From Anaerolineae bacterium (GTDB lineage Bacteria > Chloroflexota > Anaerolineae > Promineifilales > Promineifilaceae): 64,000 nucleotides of DNA. The notes below the pieces were generated by a model. It did no database searches, was not told the DNA's origin, and saw only the letters and a list, made by a program, of their open reading frames with translations. The DNA is taken from NCBI GenBank assembly GCA_023384415.1, contig JAHDWJ010000017.1, positions 62,001-126,000 of the forward strand, given 5' to 3'. The position numbers and the translations under genes are program-made. Numbering within the stretch: position 1 is the first letter of the stretch; each line of letters opens with the position of its first letter. Of the stretch, positions 18,471 through 27,348 are shown piece after piece.

Positions 18471-20585
18471 CTAACTGGCTACTTTCTTAACCCGCGCCCG
18501 CGCATCTACCGCTGCCACCCCTTGTCCAGGGGCCAAAACCCGCAGGGGGTTAATTTCGATTTCAGCCAACTGGGGCCAATCGGCGGCTAGCTGCCCCAGG
18601 CGCAGCAGCGTCTCTACCGTTTGCGCCTGATCCCCCGGCAGCAGATGGCGATAGCCGCGTAAACGGCGGCCGGCCCAGGTTTCAGCTAACATCTTGACCG
18701 CCTCGGCTTCAGTGAGCGGGGCCAGGGCAAAAGCCACATCTTTTAACTGCTCTACCTCTACTCCACCTGAACCAAACATCATCATCGCTCCGAATTGGGG
18801 GTCTTGTACGGCCCCGATGATGATCTCTTGCCCGGCAGGGATCATGGGCTGAACGGTTACCCCTTCAATCGCGGCCGCTGGCTGAGCCTGTCGCCCATTG
18901 ACCATAATCGTCGTAAAGGCCGCCATAACAGCGGCCGCATCGGTCAAGTTGAGCTGTACACAGCCAATGTCTGATTTATGCACGATTTCCTCAGCGGCAA
19001 TTTTAAGCACAACCGGATATCCCACCCGTTCAGCCCACTGCACCGCTTCCTGAGGAGTGCGAGCCAGCCCCATTTCGGGAACACAAATGCCATACGCCCG
19101 GAGTAGATCGTTGACCGTCTGGGCGGGCAAAAAACCGTCTGCGGCCGCTTGCATAATTTTTGCGGCCGCCTCCCGGTCAATGTTTGGCGGGGGCACAGCG
19201 GCGGCTCGCATTTCAGCCAGGTATTCAGCTCGTTCAGACAAAATGGAGAGGGCTGAGGCCGCTCGTTCCGGGAAACGATACTCCGGCACCCGGGCGGCGC
19301 GGAAATGTTCCACCGCCTCTTGAATCAACCGCTCACCCATCAGGGCCACCACCACCGGCTTGGCCGAGGTGTAAATAATGGGAATAAGGGTGCGGGCAAC
19401 GGCCCCAGCAGTGTGCATAGGCGGCGGGGGCAAGATCACCAGCACACTATCCACTCCATCATCATCTAACAAAATACGCAAACAGGCAGCATATTGCTCC
19501 GGCGAGGCCCCGGCCAACATATCTACCGGGTTATGCACATTGGCGGCCGCAGGCAAAATCTCCTGGAGCCTTTGCCTCGTGACCATGCCCAGATGGGCCA
19601 TCACCAACCCTACTCCATCCAGAGCATCTACCGCCGTCACCCCTGGACCCCCGGCATTGGTCAGTACCCCTACCCGGCGGCCCTGAGGTAGAGGGCACCA
19701 GGCTAAGGCCCGTGCCCAATCAAATAACTCTTCACTGGTGTCGGCCCGAATAATACCGGCCTGACGAAACGCGGCCGTAAAAGCGGAATCTTCACCGGCC
19801 AACGCCCCGGTGTGGGAAGCGACCGCTTGCCTGGCTCCGGCCGAACGCCCTACCTTAAGAGCAACGATGGGTTTCTGGCGCGTGACCGCCTGGGCCGTCT
19901 CAATAAAACGGCGTCCATCCTGTACTCCTTCCATATACAGGGTGATTACTTTGGTATCCGGATCAGCCGCCACCGGGAGCAATACATCTGTTTCCCCCAC
20001 ATCTACCTGGTTGCCCAGACTGATCAGGCGGGAAAGCCCAAACCCCTGCCCCCGCGCCCAATCAATCACCGCCGCACAAATCGCCCCAGAATGGGAGATG
20101 AAGGCCACATCGCCTGGCGTGGGACCAGGGGGGGGCAAAAAAGTGGTATCCAGGGGTAAATGGGTATCTAATAACCCGATACAGTTGGGGCCAATGAGGC
20201 GCAGCCCATATTCGCGGGCAATGTGTAAACAGTCCACTTCCAGGGCAGCCCCCTCGGCCCCAACCTCACGGAACCCCCCTGAGGCGATGATGACGGCGCG
20301 GATACCCCGTTGGGCACATTCACGTAAGGTCTGAGGCGCGGCCGCGGCCGGAATAAGCAGTACCGCCAGATCAACCGGGTCAGGAATTTCCGCCACCGAA
20401 CGGAGCATCGGGCGGCCTAAAAGCATCCCCCCACCAGGGTTCACAAAATGGATCGCCCCCCGATAATGGCTCTGTAATAAGTTACGTGCCAGACCAAACC
20501 CTAACTTCATGGGATTGGCCGACGCTCCCACCAGAGCCACACCCTGGGGAGCAAAAAATGGGGTAAGTGTAGGGTCTACAGGCAT
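18471..20585 (-). CDS. ADP-forming acyl-CoA synthetase (acetate-CoA ligase type)
   Basis: About 704 residues with both halves of the NDP-forming acyl-CoA synthetase family fused: a CoA-binding/succinyl-CoA-ligase-like part starting VALVGASANP, and a C-terminal ATP-grasp part (GYPVVLKI, EIEINPLR). The catalytic histidine is in the ASHTGALAGED motif. Such enzymes convert acyl-CoA plus ADP to acid plus ATP, giving substrate-level energy, or are inactive protein-acetyltransferase relatives, but no GNAT domain is attached here. ATG at 20585 is preferred because homology begins there; an in-frame ATG at 20636 would overlap rel by 13 bases. It is probably co-transcribed with rel. Confidence 0.9.
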   Translation of the reverse strand: MPVDPTLTPFFAPQGVALVGASANPMKLGFGLARNLLQSHYRGAIHFVNPGGGMLLGRPMLRSVAEIPDPVDLAVLLIPAAAAPQTLRECAQRGIRAVIIASGGFREVGAEGAALEVDCLHIAREYGLRLIGPNCIGLLDTHLPLDTTFLPPPGPTPGDVAFISHSGAICAAVIDWARGQGFGLSRLISLGNQVDVGETDVLLPVAADPDTKVITLYMEGVQDGRRFIETAQAVTRQKPIVALKVGRSAGARQAVASHTGALAGEDSAFTAAFRQAGIIRADTSEELFDWARALAWCPLPQGRRVGVLTNAGGPGVTAVDALDGVGLVMAHLGMVTRQRLQEILPAAANVHNPVDMLAGASPEQYAACLRILLDDDGVDSVLVILPPPPMHTAGAVARTLIPIIYTSAKPVVVALMGERLIQEAVEHFRAARVPEYRFPERAASALSILSERAEYLAEMRAAAVPPPNIDREAAAKIMQAAADGFLPAQTVNDLLRAYGICVPEMGLARTPQEAVQWAERVGYPVVLKIAAEEIVHKSDIGCVQLNLTDAAAVMAAFTTIMVNGRQAQPAAAIEGVTVQPMIPAGQEIIIGAVQDPQFGAMMMFGSGGVEVEQLKDVAFALAPLTEAEAVKMLAETWAGRRLRGYRHLLPGDQAQTVETLLRLGQLAADWPQLAEIEINPLRVLAPGQGVAAVDARARVKKVAS

Positions 20586-20623
20586 AGTATGAGGCCAAAG
20601 GGCTGAAGAGTGAGGACTGAGAG

Positions 20624-22864
20624 CTACTCCGTCCACCGTTGGCGGCGGACTTCAAAGACGTTGGCAATGTTCTCAAAGCGGTGGATGAGCCAATCTAGTT
20701 CGGCCAGGCTGGCAACCTCGGCGACCAGGTAAATGGTGGTCATGGCGTTGCTAGTGGTGGTTTTGGCTTTGGGAATGCGAATGTTGCGGCCGCGAACCAC
20801 TGTAGCTATCTCTTCTGCCAGACCTGAACGGGGATACGCCCGAATAACCAGGGGAATGGGATACCGCTCCTCTTCCTGCCCCCAATCTACCTCAATCAGC
20901 CGCTCCTTTTCCGTAATATTAACCACCGTCGGGCAATCCACTCGGTGAATGGTAATGCCTTTGCCTCGCGTAATATACCCTATCACTGGCTCTGGGGCGA
21001 TGGGGGAACAGCAGCCCGCCAACTTGGTGTGTAGGCCAGAAACTCCCTTAACATTCAACCCTTTACCTGGCATTATCAAAGGGGGTGGCTTGAGCAGCTG
21101 CGCCAGATCATCATCTGGTTTAAGCTCTCGCTGCAAAAAGGCAATCGCCCCAGTAATCTGATTGCTCTGAATATCCCCAAACCCTACCCGCGCCAGGAAC
21201 AAATCCACATCCTCATAATGCATGGCACGGGCTACATCTGCCAACGTCAGAGTGGTGCTGACATTCAACCGCTTTAGCTCCCGCTCCACCACCGACCGAC
21301 CATATTCAATATTTTGCTCCCTCTCTTGCTGACGAAACCACTGCCGAATTTTAGCCCGGGTACGGGGATCGCCGGTATACCCCAGGCTTTCATTCATCCA
21401 GTCCCGGCTGGGACCCCCTTTGCTGGCTTTAACAATATCCACCTTATCCCCAGAACGCAGCTTGTAATCCAGGCTAACCATCTTGCCGTTGATCTTGGCC
21501 CCTCGGCAGCGATGTCCCAGTTCGGTGTGAATGTGGTAAGCAAAATCTATCGGGGTAGACCCCATCGGCAGGTCTATAATGTCTCCTTTGGGGGTAAAAA
21601 CATAAATCCGCTCCGAGAGAACTTCACTTTTGAACAGCTCACTATCGCTGAGAGCTTCTTCGCTGCCCCGCAAACTGAGCAGGGTCTGACGCAGCTCCTG
21701 TATTCGTTTGTTCAGAGCAGCGGCTTGTTTGCCCGCCCCCTCTTTATAGGCCCAATGCGCGGCTACCCCCAGTTCGGCAAACTCATCCATTTTGTCAGTA
21801 CGGATTTGCACTTCTAAGGTTTGTCCCAGATCATCAATGACGGCGGTATGTAAAGATTGGTACCCATTGGGCTTGGGGTTGGCGATGTAATCATCAAATT
21901 CCTGGGGTACCGGCCGCCATAAGGTGTGAACGATCCCCAACACCTGATAACAAAGGCTAATTTCTTCTAATTCTTGGCGCTTCCGTTCCCCTCGATCTTG
22001 TGCCAGTTTGTCTGTCTGGATGATGACCCGCAGCGCATGGATGTCGTGGATATGATCCAGGTCCACTTGTTTGCGCTCCATTTTGCGGTAGATAGAGTAA
22101 ATATGTTTCGGCCGACCAAACACTTTGGCCCGCAACCCCCGTTGTTGGATTGCTTTTTGCAACGATTCGATAGCCGCTTTAATTTTGCCATCTCGTTCTT
22201 CACGCCGCTGATTTAGACGGCGGGCAATATCTTTGTACCGCTCTTCTTCCAGGCAGCGGAAAGCCAAATCTTCCAATTCCCATTTTAGATGCCAGACGCC
22301 TAACCGGTTGGCTAAGGGAGCGTAAATGTTCATTGCTTCCCGGGCCAGGGTGATTTGTTGGTGGTGAGGTAAGCTTTTGGCTTTGCGTAAATCTTGCAAA
22401 TAATCGGCCATGCGAATGAGGATGATGCGAATATCCCCTTGAATAATAGTGAGCATGGCTTTGCGGATTTCTTCGGCTGTGTGATCGTTGTCATTGCCCC
22501 GGAAGGCCTGGTACTTGTCGTTATCGGTGTAGGATTCCAGATTGGTTAATCCTTTGACCAGGGCCGCAACTTCTTTACCAAACCGGCTTTCAACTTTTTC
22601 CAGGGTAATTTGGGTATGGGGAAGAAGAATATCGTGGAGCAAGCCGGCAATGATGGTGGGGCTGTCTAAGCCTAATTCGGCCAGGGTTTTAGCAATAGCT
22701 AAGTCATGTTCGATGTATAGTTCGCCAGAAGCACGGGAGTTTTGCCCATGGGCAGCCAGAGCAAAATCGTAAGCCCGACGGCACTCATCGGCTAGTTTAC
22801 CCCCAGCCCCGTTGGGAAGCAGGGCGAAAAGGGTATCTAAGGTAGGAAGGGGGTGGGAGGTCAT
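20624..22864 (-). CDS. rel: RelA/SpoT-family (p)ppGpp synthetase with degenerate hydrolase site
   Basis: A 746-residue long RSH protein with HD, synthetase, TGS and C-terminal ACT domains. The synthetase looks intact (SIYRKM near 260, KPNGYQSLHTAV, LEVQIRTDKMDEFAE with AAHWAYKEG). TGS reads RIYVFTPKGDIIDLP; ACT covers about 665-740. In the hydrolase part R44, H53, H77 and D78 remain, but the next catalytic pair of the HDxxED motif is L81/P82 (HDILLPH), and the conserved Asn of ADxLxNxR is D158. The enzyme is therefore expected to make but hardly degrade (p)ppGpp. It precedes the acyl-CoA synthetase on the same strand. Confidence 0.93.
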   Translation of the reverse strand: MTSHPLPTLDTLFALLPNGAGGKLADECRRAYDFALAAHGQNSRASGELYIEHDLAIAKTLAELGLDSPTIIAGLLHDILLPHTQITLEKVESRFGKEVAALVKGLTNLESYTDNDKYQAFRGNDNDHTAEEIRKAMLTIIQGDIRIILIRMADYLQDLRKAKSLPHHQQITLAREAMNIYAPLANRLGVWHLKWELEDLAFRCLEEERYKDIARRLNQRREERDGKIKAAIESLQKAIQQRGLRAKVFGRPKHIYSIYRKMERKQVDLDHIHDIHALRVIIQTDKLAQDRGERKRQELEEISLCYQVLGIVHTLWRPVPQEFDDYIANPKPNGYQSLHTAVIDDLGQTLEVQIRTDKMDEFAELGVAAHWAYKEGAGKQAAALNKRIQELRQTLLSLRGSEEALSDSELFKSEVLSERIYVFTPKGDIIDLPMGSTPIDFAYHIHTELGHRCRGAKINGKMVSLDYKLRSGDKVDIVKASKGGPSRDWMNESLGYTGDPRTRAKIRQWFRQQEREQNIEYGRSVVERELKRLNVSTTLTLADVARAMHYEDVDLFLARVGFGDIQSNQITGAIAFLQRELKPDDDLAQLLKPPPLIMPGKGLNVKGVSGLHTKLAGCCSPIAPEPVIGYITRGKGITIHRVDCPTVVNITEKERLIEVDWGQEEERYPIPLVIRAYPRSGLAEEIATVVRGRNIRIPKAKTTTSNAMTTIYLVAEVASLAELDWLIHRFENIANVFEVRRQRWTE

Positions 22865-22868
22865 GGGG

Positions 22869-22910
22869 GTTTCGAGTTTCGAGTTTCAGGTTTCAGGTTT
22901 CAAGTTTCAG
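22869..22910. repeat. Heptamer tandem repeat GTTTCRR x6
   Basis: Six consecutive 7-base units (GTTTCGA, GTTTCGA, GTTTCAG, GTTTCAG, GTTTCAA, GTTTCAG) lie just upstream of rel. They resemble the short tandemly repeated repetitive sequences of cyanobacteria. Confidence 0.85.
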
Positions 22911-22922
22911 GTAACGATTTCA

Positions 22923-22986
22923 CTCTGCCGCTCTGCCACTCTGCCACTCTGCCACTCTGCCACTTTGCCACTTTGCCACTTTGCGA
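22923..22986. repeat. Octamer tandem repeat CTCTGCCA x8
   Basis: Eight consecutive 8-base units (CTCTGCCR changing to CTTTGCCA) end directly at the terminator of the YtxH gene. Only 12 bases separate the array from the heptamer array. Confidence 0.88.
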
Positions 22987-22987
22987 C

Positions 22988-23021
22988 AAAAAAGAGGCGT
23001 TTCCCAGGGGAGACGCCTCTT
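22988..23021 (-). terminator. Rho-independent terminator after YtxH gene
   Basis: On the minus strand AAGAGGCGT pairs with ACGCCTCTT around a 12-base loop and is followed by a run of T (a-run at 22988-22993 on the plus strand). It closes the minus-strand YtxH gene. Confidence 0.8.
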
Positions 23022-23059
23022 GTGGTTGGTTGGTAAGTTGGGCAGAAAGGGGTGCTTGC

Positions 23060-23422
23060 TTACGCGGCCGCAGAGGGGTCTCCTTCTTCTTCGTGAATGT
23101 CTGGACGAAGCTGGCTGACAACCTGGGTTACCTTTTCCTTGCCCTGATCCAAGACAATACGGGCACGCTCTTGGGCGTGGGTAGTAACATCCTTCATTCG
23201 GTCTTGGGCGTCGTGCAGGTACTCTTCGGTCTTATGCCGGACATCGTGAAGCCGTTCGCTGCTTACCTGACGCAGCTCGCGGCCGCGGTCTACAATCTGA
23301 TGTCGCGTTTCTTCACCCGACTGGGGGGCCAAAATGAGGGCTGCGGCCGCGCCGACCAACCCGCCAATGACAAATCCGGCCAAAAACGCGCCAATATCAC
23401 CACCACTGTTATTATCACTCAT
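23060..23422 (-). CDS. YtxH domain protein
   Basis: A 120-residue protein with a Gly/Ala-rich hydrophobic N-terminal segment (about residues 10-32, FLAGFVIGGLVGAAAALILA) ending in the family mark LAPQSGEETR, then a long charged amphipathic helix. YtxH proteins are small membrane-anchored general-stress proteins without a known activity. A strong ribosome site AAAGGAG lies 8 bases upstream of the ATG. It is directly downstream of a two-helix membrane protein gene, a pairing often seen with DUF948-type partners, and it ends with a clear terminator. Confidence 0.87.
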   Translation of the reverse strand: MSDNNSGGDIGAFLAGFVIGGLVGAAAALILAPQSGEETRHQIVDRGRELRQVSSERLHDVRHKTEEYLHDAQDRMKDVTTHAQERARIVLDQGKEKVTQVVSQLRPDIHEEEGDPSAAA

Positions 23423-23475
23423 TTTTCCATCTCCTTTGTTAGAAACTAAGCCATCAACTGCTCAATCTCTTATCG

Positions 23476-23928
23476 TTAATCTGGTAAATTTCTTTTGGGG
23501 TTGCCAAATAAGACCCGCAATCCCCGGCTCACCCCAGCCACATAACCACTAAAAGTAATGGTGGGTTTGACCACATTTTGGCTGACAAAATGGGTCGTCC
23601 CTTTCACCGTATTGACCGTCTCCTGGGTTTTCTCCAAAATCGGCTTAATTTCAAACTCCAACATATTCACCAGCCGAATGAGCATCATCACGGCCAGGAT
23701 ACCTACCAGCAAAACACCACAGGAAGAGAAAGCTAACAGAATAATAAAGATATCCCGGATAACTTCGATCTGAGGAGCGTAATTGTTGGCCAGCCAGAGA
23801 ACCAGGGCGATGAGCAGCCCGACAATGAGCAAGGTGCCGATGACACCCAGAACAACATAGCGCGTGGGCACCATTTTCTCGGCCTGAGTATCCGAAGATA
23901 TTACTGTAGGTTGAGTTGTCACGGTCAT
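23476..23928 (-). CDS. Two-helix membrane protein, DUF948-like partner of YtxH
   Basis: A 150-residue protein with a polar N-terminus, two transmembrane helices (about residues 25-50 and 60-85) and a C-terminal region rich in polar helical residues (KPILEKTQETVNTVKG). Such a layout resembles DUF948-type proteins commonly found beside YtxH genes; the assignment rests on context more than on motifs. The adjacent YtxH gene begins 53 bases downstream on the same strand, so the pair likely forms an envelope-stress operon. Confidence 0.7.
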   Translation of the reverse strand: MTVTTQPTVISSDTQAEKMVPTRYVVLGVIGTLLIVGLLIALVLWLANNYAPQIEVIRDIFIILLAFSSCGVLLVGILAVMMLIRLVNMLEFEIKPILEKTQETVNTVKGTTHFVSQNVVKPTITFSGYVAGVSRGLRVLFGNPKRNLPD

Positions 23929-24019
23929 GTTCTAATGGATTACTTCTTTTTGGAATGAATTTATGGAGTATACCACCGTTAAAATGAGGCACAAAATGGG
24001 TAGGCAGCGGGATCAATAA

Positions 24020-24301
24020 TCACTCATCACCTATCATTTCTTCGGGTCGGCTGAGCCAGCGGGCCAGAATGAGAACGGCCCAGGCCCCAAGGCTGGCGGT
24101 GAGAAGGTGGATGGTACCTAATTTGAACCAGGTGATGCCCATGACAGCCCCGATGAAATGGCCTGCGGTGAACCCCGCCCACGCGGCCGCGATGTAAATG
24201 GGGATACGCCGGGCCGGGCCGCCCATGAGCAGGTGGAAACCGGCCCCGTAAGCAGTAGCTAAAAGGAAAGCAAACACAATGCCTGCGGCCGCGCCATTCA
24301 T
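24020..24301 (-). CDS. Small three-helix membrane protein
   Basis: A 93-residue, almost wholly hydrophobic protein with three predicted membrane helices (about 5-25, 33-55, 60-80) and a short charged tail ending RPEEMIGDE. No family is recognised. Its ATG overlaps the final stop codon of the broken Uma2 gene (ATATGA), so its translation was probably coupled to that gene. If translation stops early at the premature TAA there, expression of this protein may suffer. Confidence 0.65.
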   Translation of the reverse strand: MNGAAAGIVFAFLLATAYGAGFHLLMGGPARRIPIYIAAAWAGFTAGHFIGAVMGITWFKLGTIHLLTASLGAWAVLILARWLSRPEEMIGDE

Positions 24302-24891
24302 ATAAACAGTTCCCCTACGGTGATAACAAAACCGGGCAGCACATCGCCACCCGTTAGCTTATCTGCCTTACCCAGCCGCACTACCTCGTCTGATACAGTA
24401 TAAACATAAACTTGTTGCAGCCGGGGGTCCACCACCCACACTAACTGTACACCAACTGCCAGGGACTCCTGCACCTTTTCCTGTACATCACTTTAGGAAT
24501 CCCCAGGCGACATCACTTCAACGACCAGTTCAGGGGCAACCGTCAGATACCCCTCGCGCTGGTTTTGGCTCAACCGTTCGTGAGAAATGTAGATTACATC
24601 AGCTCCACGCACTGTATCAGGACGCCGATGGGTATAGATGCCTACTTCACCAGAAAGAACACGCCCCAAGCCGTTTGCCTGGACAAAAGCTAAAAGCAAG
24701 GAAGCGATGATGGTTTCGATATAACCATGTAAATGACCTGTAGGCCTAACTGGTTTGATTTGACCTTTCACTAACTCAACCTGGCCTAAACCACTCATCC
24801 GGTACAAGGCTTCTCCGGTGAGAGGGGTTGGTTCAGTGAAATAAAGGGGGGATTTTCGCGGCCGCAACTGGGCTGTAGTCTCAATATTCAT
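24298..24891 (-). pseudogene. Uma2-family PD-(D/E)XK nuclease gene with an in-frame stop
   Basis: The frame begins at 24891 and reads as a typical Uma2 (DUF820) protein: GADVIYIS then APELVVEVMSPGDS, which hold the nuclease acidic residues. After DS comes a TAA (24493-24495), and the same frame continues perfectly (SDVQEKVQESLAVGVQLVW and VVDPRLQQVYVYT to GFVITVGELFI) up to TGA at 24298. Intact family members have Trp or another residue at that place. A single nonsense change therefore splits a normal 197-codon gene and removes the last catalytic Lys region. Function is probably lost unless the stop is read through. Uma2 genes are abundant and often decayed in such genomes. Confidence 0.85.
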
Positions 24892-24971
24892 AATCCGTAC
24901 CTCACCCCCATTGTACTCCGTTTACCGATCTTTTGATAGCCCCCGAACAGACAAACCCTGGCTTTTGTGGG

Positions 24972-25008
24972 TTGACAAAATTTACCCCAACACCTACCCT
25001 TTAGGTGT
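24972..25008 (+). promoter_or_regulatory. Candidate promoter with overlapping inverted repeat
   Basis: TTGACA at 24972-24977 is followed after 17 bases by TACCCT at 24995-25000. An inverted repeat ACACCTA-N5-TAGGTGT (24990-24996 and 25002-25008) sits across the -10, which is where a repressor site would be expected. It lies 88 bases before the start codon of the secreted PKD protein. Confidence 0.45.
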
Positions 25009-25095
25009 AATCCCTATTACTCTCTTTTTCCACTGTCAGCCTTTTACAAATTTACACCTGTTTTAGAGGCTGGCAATTCCACCAGGAGGAATATC

Positions 25096-27144
25096 ATGCC
25101 CCGATCAGTTATACCCGGTCATCTGCTTCGTATTTTCATCGCTCTCCTCATCCTAATTGCCCCCACTGCCAGCCTTGCCGCCCACCCGGCCCAAACAGTT
25201 AGCGGCCCTGGCCCATTTACCGTTACCACCATTTACTCCAACATCCCTGGCCATCCCACCGCCAATGTGCCCGGTATTCCCGGTCTCCAGTTCCAACCAG
25301 GCACCGGGAACACCCATTTTGATCGGGTATTTGGCAGCCCCAACGGCAACTGGATTTTAACCGCCCTGACTAACAGTGGTTCAACCTTAAACGATGAAAT
25401 CATCCTGGTCAACAATGTCGTTCGAGCCAGAGAAGGCTCTCCCTGGCCTGGGGGCACGGAAAACATTGGCCCCATTGATACCCAGGTCGGCATTAACAAT
25501 GCCGGGCAGTGGGTCTTTGCGACCAACACTGACGCCGCTACCACCATTGATGAAGTCATCGTTATGATTTCGGCGACAGATGTGGTGACCGTGGTCGCTC
25601 GTGAAGGCGACCCCGTACCAGGGCTCGCTGGGGCATCCTGGGGAATTACCCTGGACTCCGCTTCTGTTACCAGCAATGGCACAGTTTCTCTGCGTGGAAC
25701 TGGTCTGACCGGGCTGACGGCGGCTACCAATGCCGCCATTGTCCTCGGTAACAATGTCATCGCCCAAAGGGGTGTCACCATCCCCACTGGGGCCACAGAT
25801 GCCTGGGAATTTTTTGATCTGGAAAGTTATTGGGTAACACCTGATGGTTTAACCTATCTGGCCCAAGGAGACCTCCTGGGGGCAACGACCAGTGATGATG
25901 TGGTGGTCGTTAATGGCACCGTGGTGGTCCGGGAGGGGTTTGTTTTACCTGGAACAACTTTTGCCGAACCGGTTGCCCTCAATGGCATTATCAATGTCCA
26001 TCTGGCCCCAAATGGGGATTGGTATGTCCGCGGTGGCAATGCGACGACTCTCCAGGATTGGGTGTTTAGCAACAATGGGCTGCTAGCCGTGCGGGATCAA
26101 CCCATCTTCCCTGGTTCAACAGAAAATTGGAGCGACACAGAATTTGCCGCTTGTTTCTTCTTGCATGTAGGCAACAGCAACGGTGATTTTGTCATTGGTG
26201 GAGTCACAAATGGACCAACGCTGACCAATGGAGTGCTGGTTTACAACAACCAGGTGGTTATCGCCCGTGAGGGGGATCCAGTTGACCTGGACAACAACGG
26301 TCTCTTTGATGATGACGCCTTCTTTAACACTTTCGGCAATGATGATGGCTATCTCTCTGATGCTGGTATCTTTTACTTCGTGGCTAATATTAAGAATGCC
26401 AGTAATGTAGCTACCGGGCAGGGATTTTTCAGTATTGATCTAGGCAGTACCCCTAATACTGTCCCCACCCTGGAAGGCCTGGCGGTTAATTCACCCATTA
26501 ATGAAAATGAAACGGCCACTCTCACAGGGAATATCAATGACCCTGACCAGGGAGATACGTTTGACCTGATGGTGGATTGGGGAGATGGCACGGTGATCAG
26601 CTACTCTTACGCGGCCGCGACCCCATTCACCGAAACCCATACTTATCTCGATGATGACCCCACCGGTACCCCATCGGATGTGTACACCATCACCTTGACC
26701 ATCATGGACAGTGCCGGCGGCAGCAGTTCAGACAGCCTTAACATCACCGTCAACAATGTGCCCCCCACCGCTGTGGCCGGCCCGGATCAGGCACAGGTGG
26801 TAAATAACCCGGTCAATTTTGCCGGCTCTTTTACCGACCCTGGCACCTTAGATACACATACTTACAGTTGGGATTTTGGCGATGGCAACATTGTTACCGG
26901 GGTTCTGACCACCAGCCACACCTATACCACGACAGGTGTTTTCACCGCCATTCTAACGGTGACGGATGATGATGGGGGGGTAGGCAGTGATTCGCTTCAG
27001 GTGACGATTTCGACGCCGACGGATGTGACGATGACAGCCATCAGCGGCCACAGCACCCCCCTGGCGGCTGTTAGCCTCATCTCGTTATTGGCTCTGTTAG
27101 CGGCCGCGTTGTTTTTCCGCTTCCGGCGAGTCAGTGAGCAATAA
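25096..27144 (+). CDS. Secreted repeat protein with two PKD-like domains and C-terminal anchor
   Basis: A 682-residue exported protein. A signal peptide covers about residues 1-29 (hydrophobic core IFIALLILIAPTASLA). Residues 40-450 contain at least five diverged repeats around the motif 'NNxVVxREGxPxPG' (for example VVTVVAREGDPVPG), likely a beta-propeller or similar fold as in DUF7453-type proteins. Two PKD-like domains follow (about 453-552, DWGDGT; and 555-640, SWDFGDGN). The C-terminus has one membrane helix (about 655-675) with a basic tail FRFRRVSEQ, resembling a sorting/anchor signal. AGGAGG lies 6 bases before the ATG. Its ligand or role on the cell surface is unknown. Confidence 0.8.
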   Translation: MPRSVIPGHLLRIFIALLILIAPTASLAAHPAQTVSGPGPFTVTTIYSNIPGHPTANVPGIPGLQFQPGTGNTHFDRVFGSPNGNWILTALTNSGSTLNDEIILVNNVVRAREGSPWPGGTENIGPIDTQVGINNAGQWVFATNTDAATTIDEVIVMISATDVVTVVAREGDPVPGLAGASWGITLDSASVTSNGTVSLRGTGLTGLTAATNAAIVLGNNVIAQRGVTIPTGATDAWEFFDLESYWVTPDGLTYLAQGDLLGATTSDDVVVVNGTVVVREGFVLPGTTFAEPVALNGIINVHLAPNGDWYVRGGNATTLQDWVFSNNGLLAVRDQPIFPGSTENWSDTEFAACFFLHVGNSNGDFVIGGVTNGPTLTNGVLVYNNQVVIAREGDPVDLDNNGLFDDDAFFNTFGNDDGYLSDAGIFYFVANIKNASNVATGQGFFSIDLGSTPNTVPTLEGLAVNSPINENETATLTGNINDPDQGDTFDLMVDWGDGTVISYSYAAATPFTETHTYLDDDPTGTPSDVYTITLTIMDSAGGSSSDSLNITVNNVPPTAVAGPDQAQVVNNPVNFAGSFTDPGTLDTHTYSWDFGDGNIVTGVLTTSHTYTTTGVFTAILTVTDDDGGVGSDSLQVTISTPTDVTMTAISGHSTPLAAVSLISLLALLAAALFFRFRRVSEQ

Positions 27145-27216
27145 TCAGTGAGTAAGGATTAGTCACCAGAGGTAGGGAACGGGTTAGAACCCTGCAACCC
27201 GTCTCGTTGGTGAAAT

Positions 27217-27255
27217 AAAAAAGGACGTGGCCGGATGAGCGGCCGCGTCCTTTTT
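27217..27255. terminator. Bidirectional rho-independent terminator
   Basis: AAAAAGGACG and GGCC pair with GGCC and CGTCCTTTTT around a short loop, with A-run on one side and T-run on the other. It separates the facing PKD-protein and Ser/Thr kinase genes and serves both. One arm contains a GCGGCCGC. Confidence 0.85.
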
Positions 27256-27348
27256 GTTTGTATCGTAGCCAATTACGTCCTGAGGTGACAGGTCGGCTGT
27301 AAAACAATTTTGTAAATCGTTCTACAAGAGCCTACACTGTTTCCTATC

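Noticed and set aside
22923..22986. Possible CRISPR array
   Set aside because: Units are only 8 bases and contiguous, without spacers; a simple tandem repeat.
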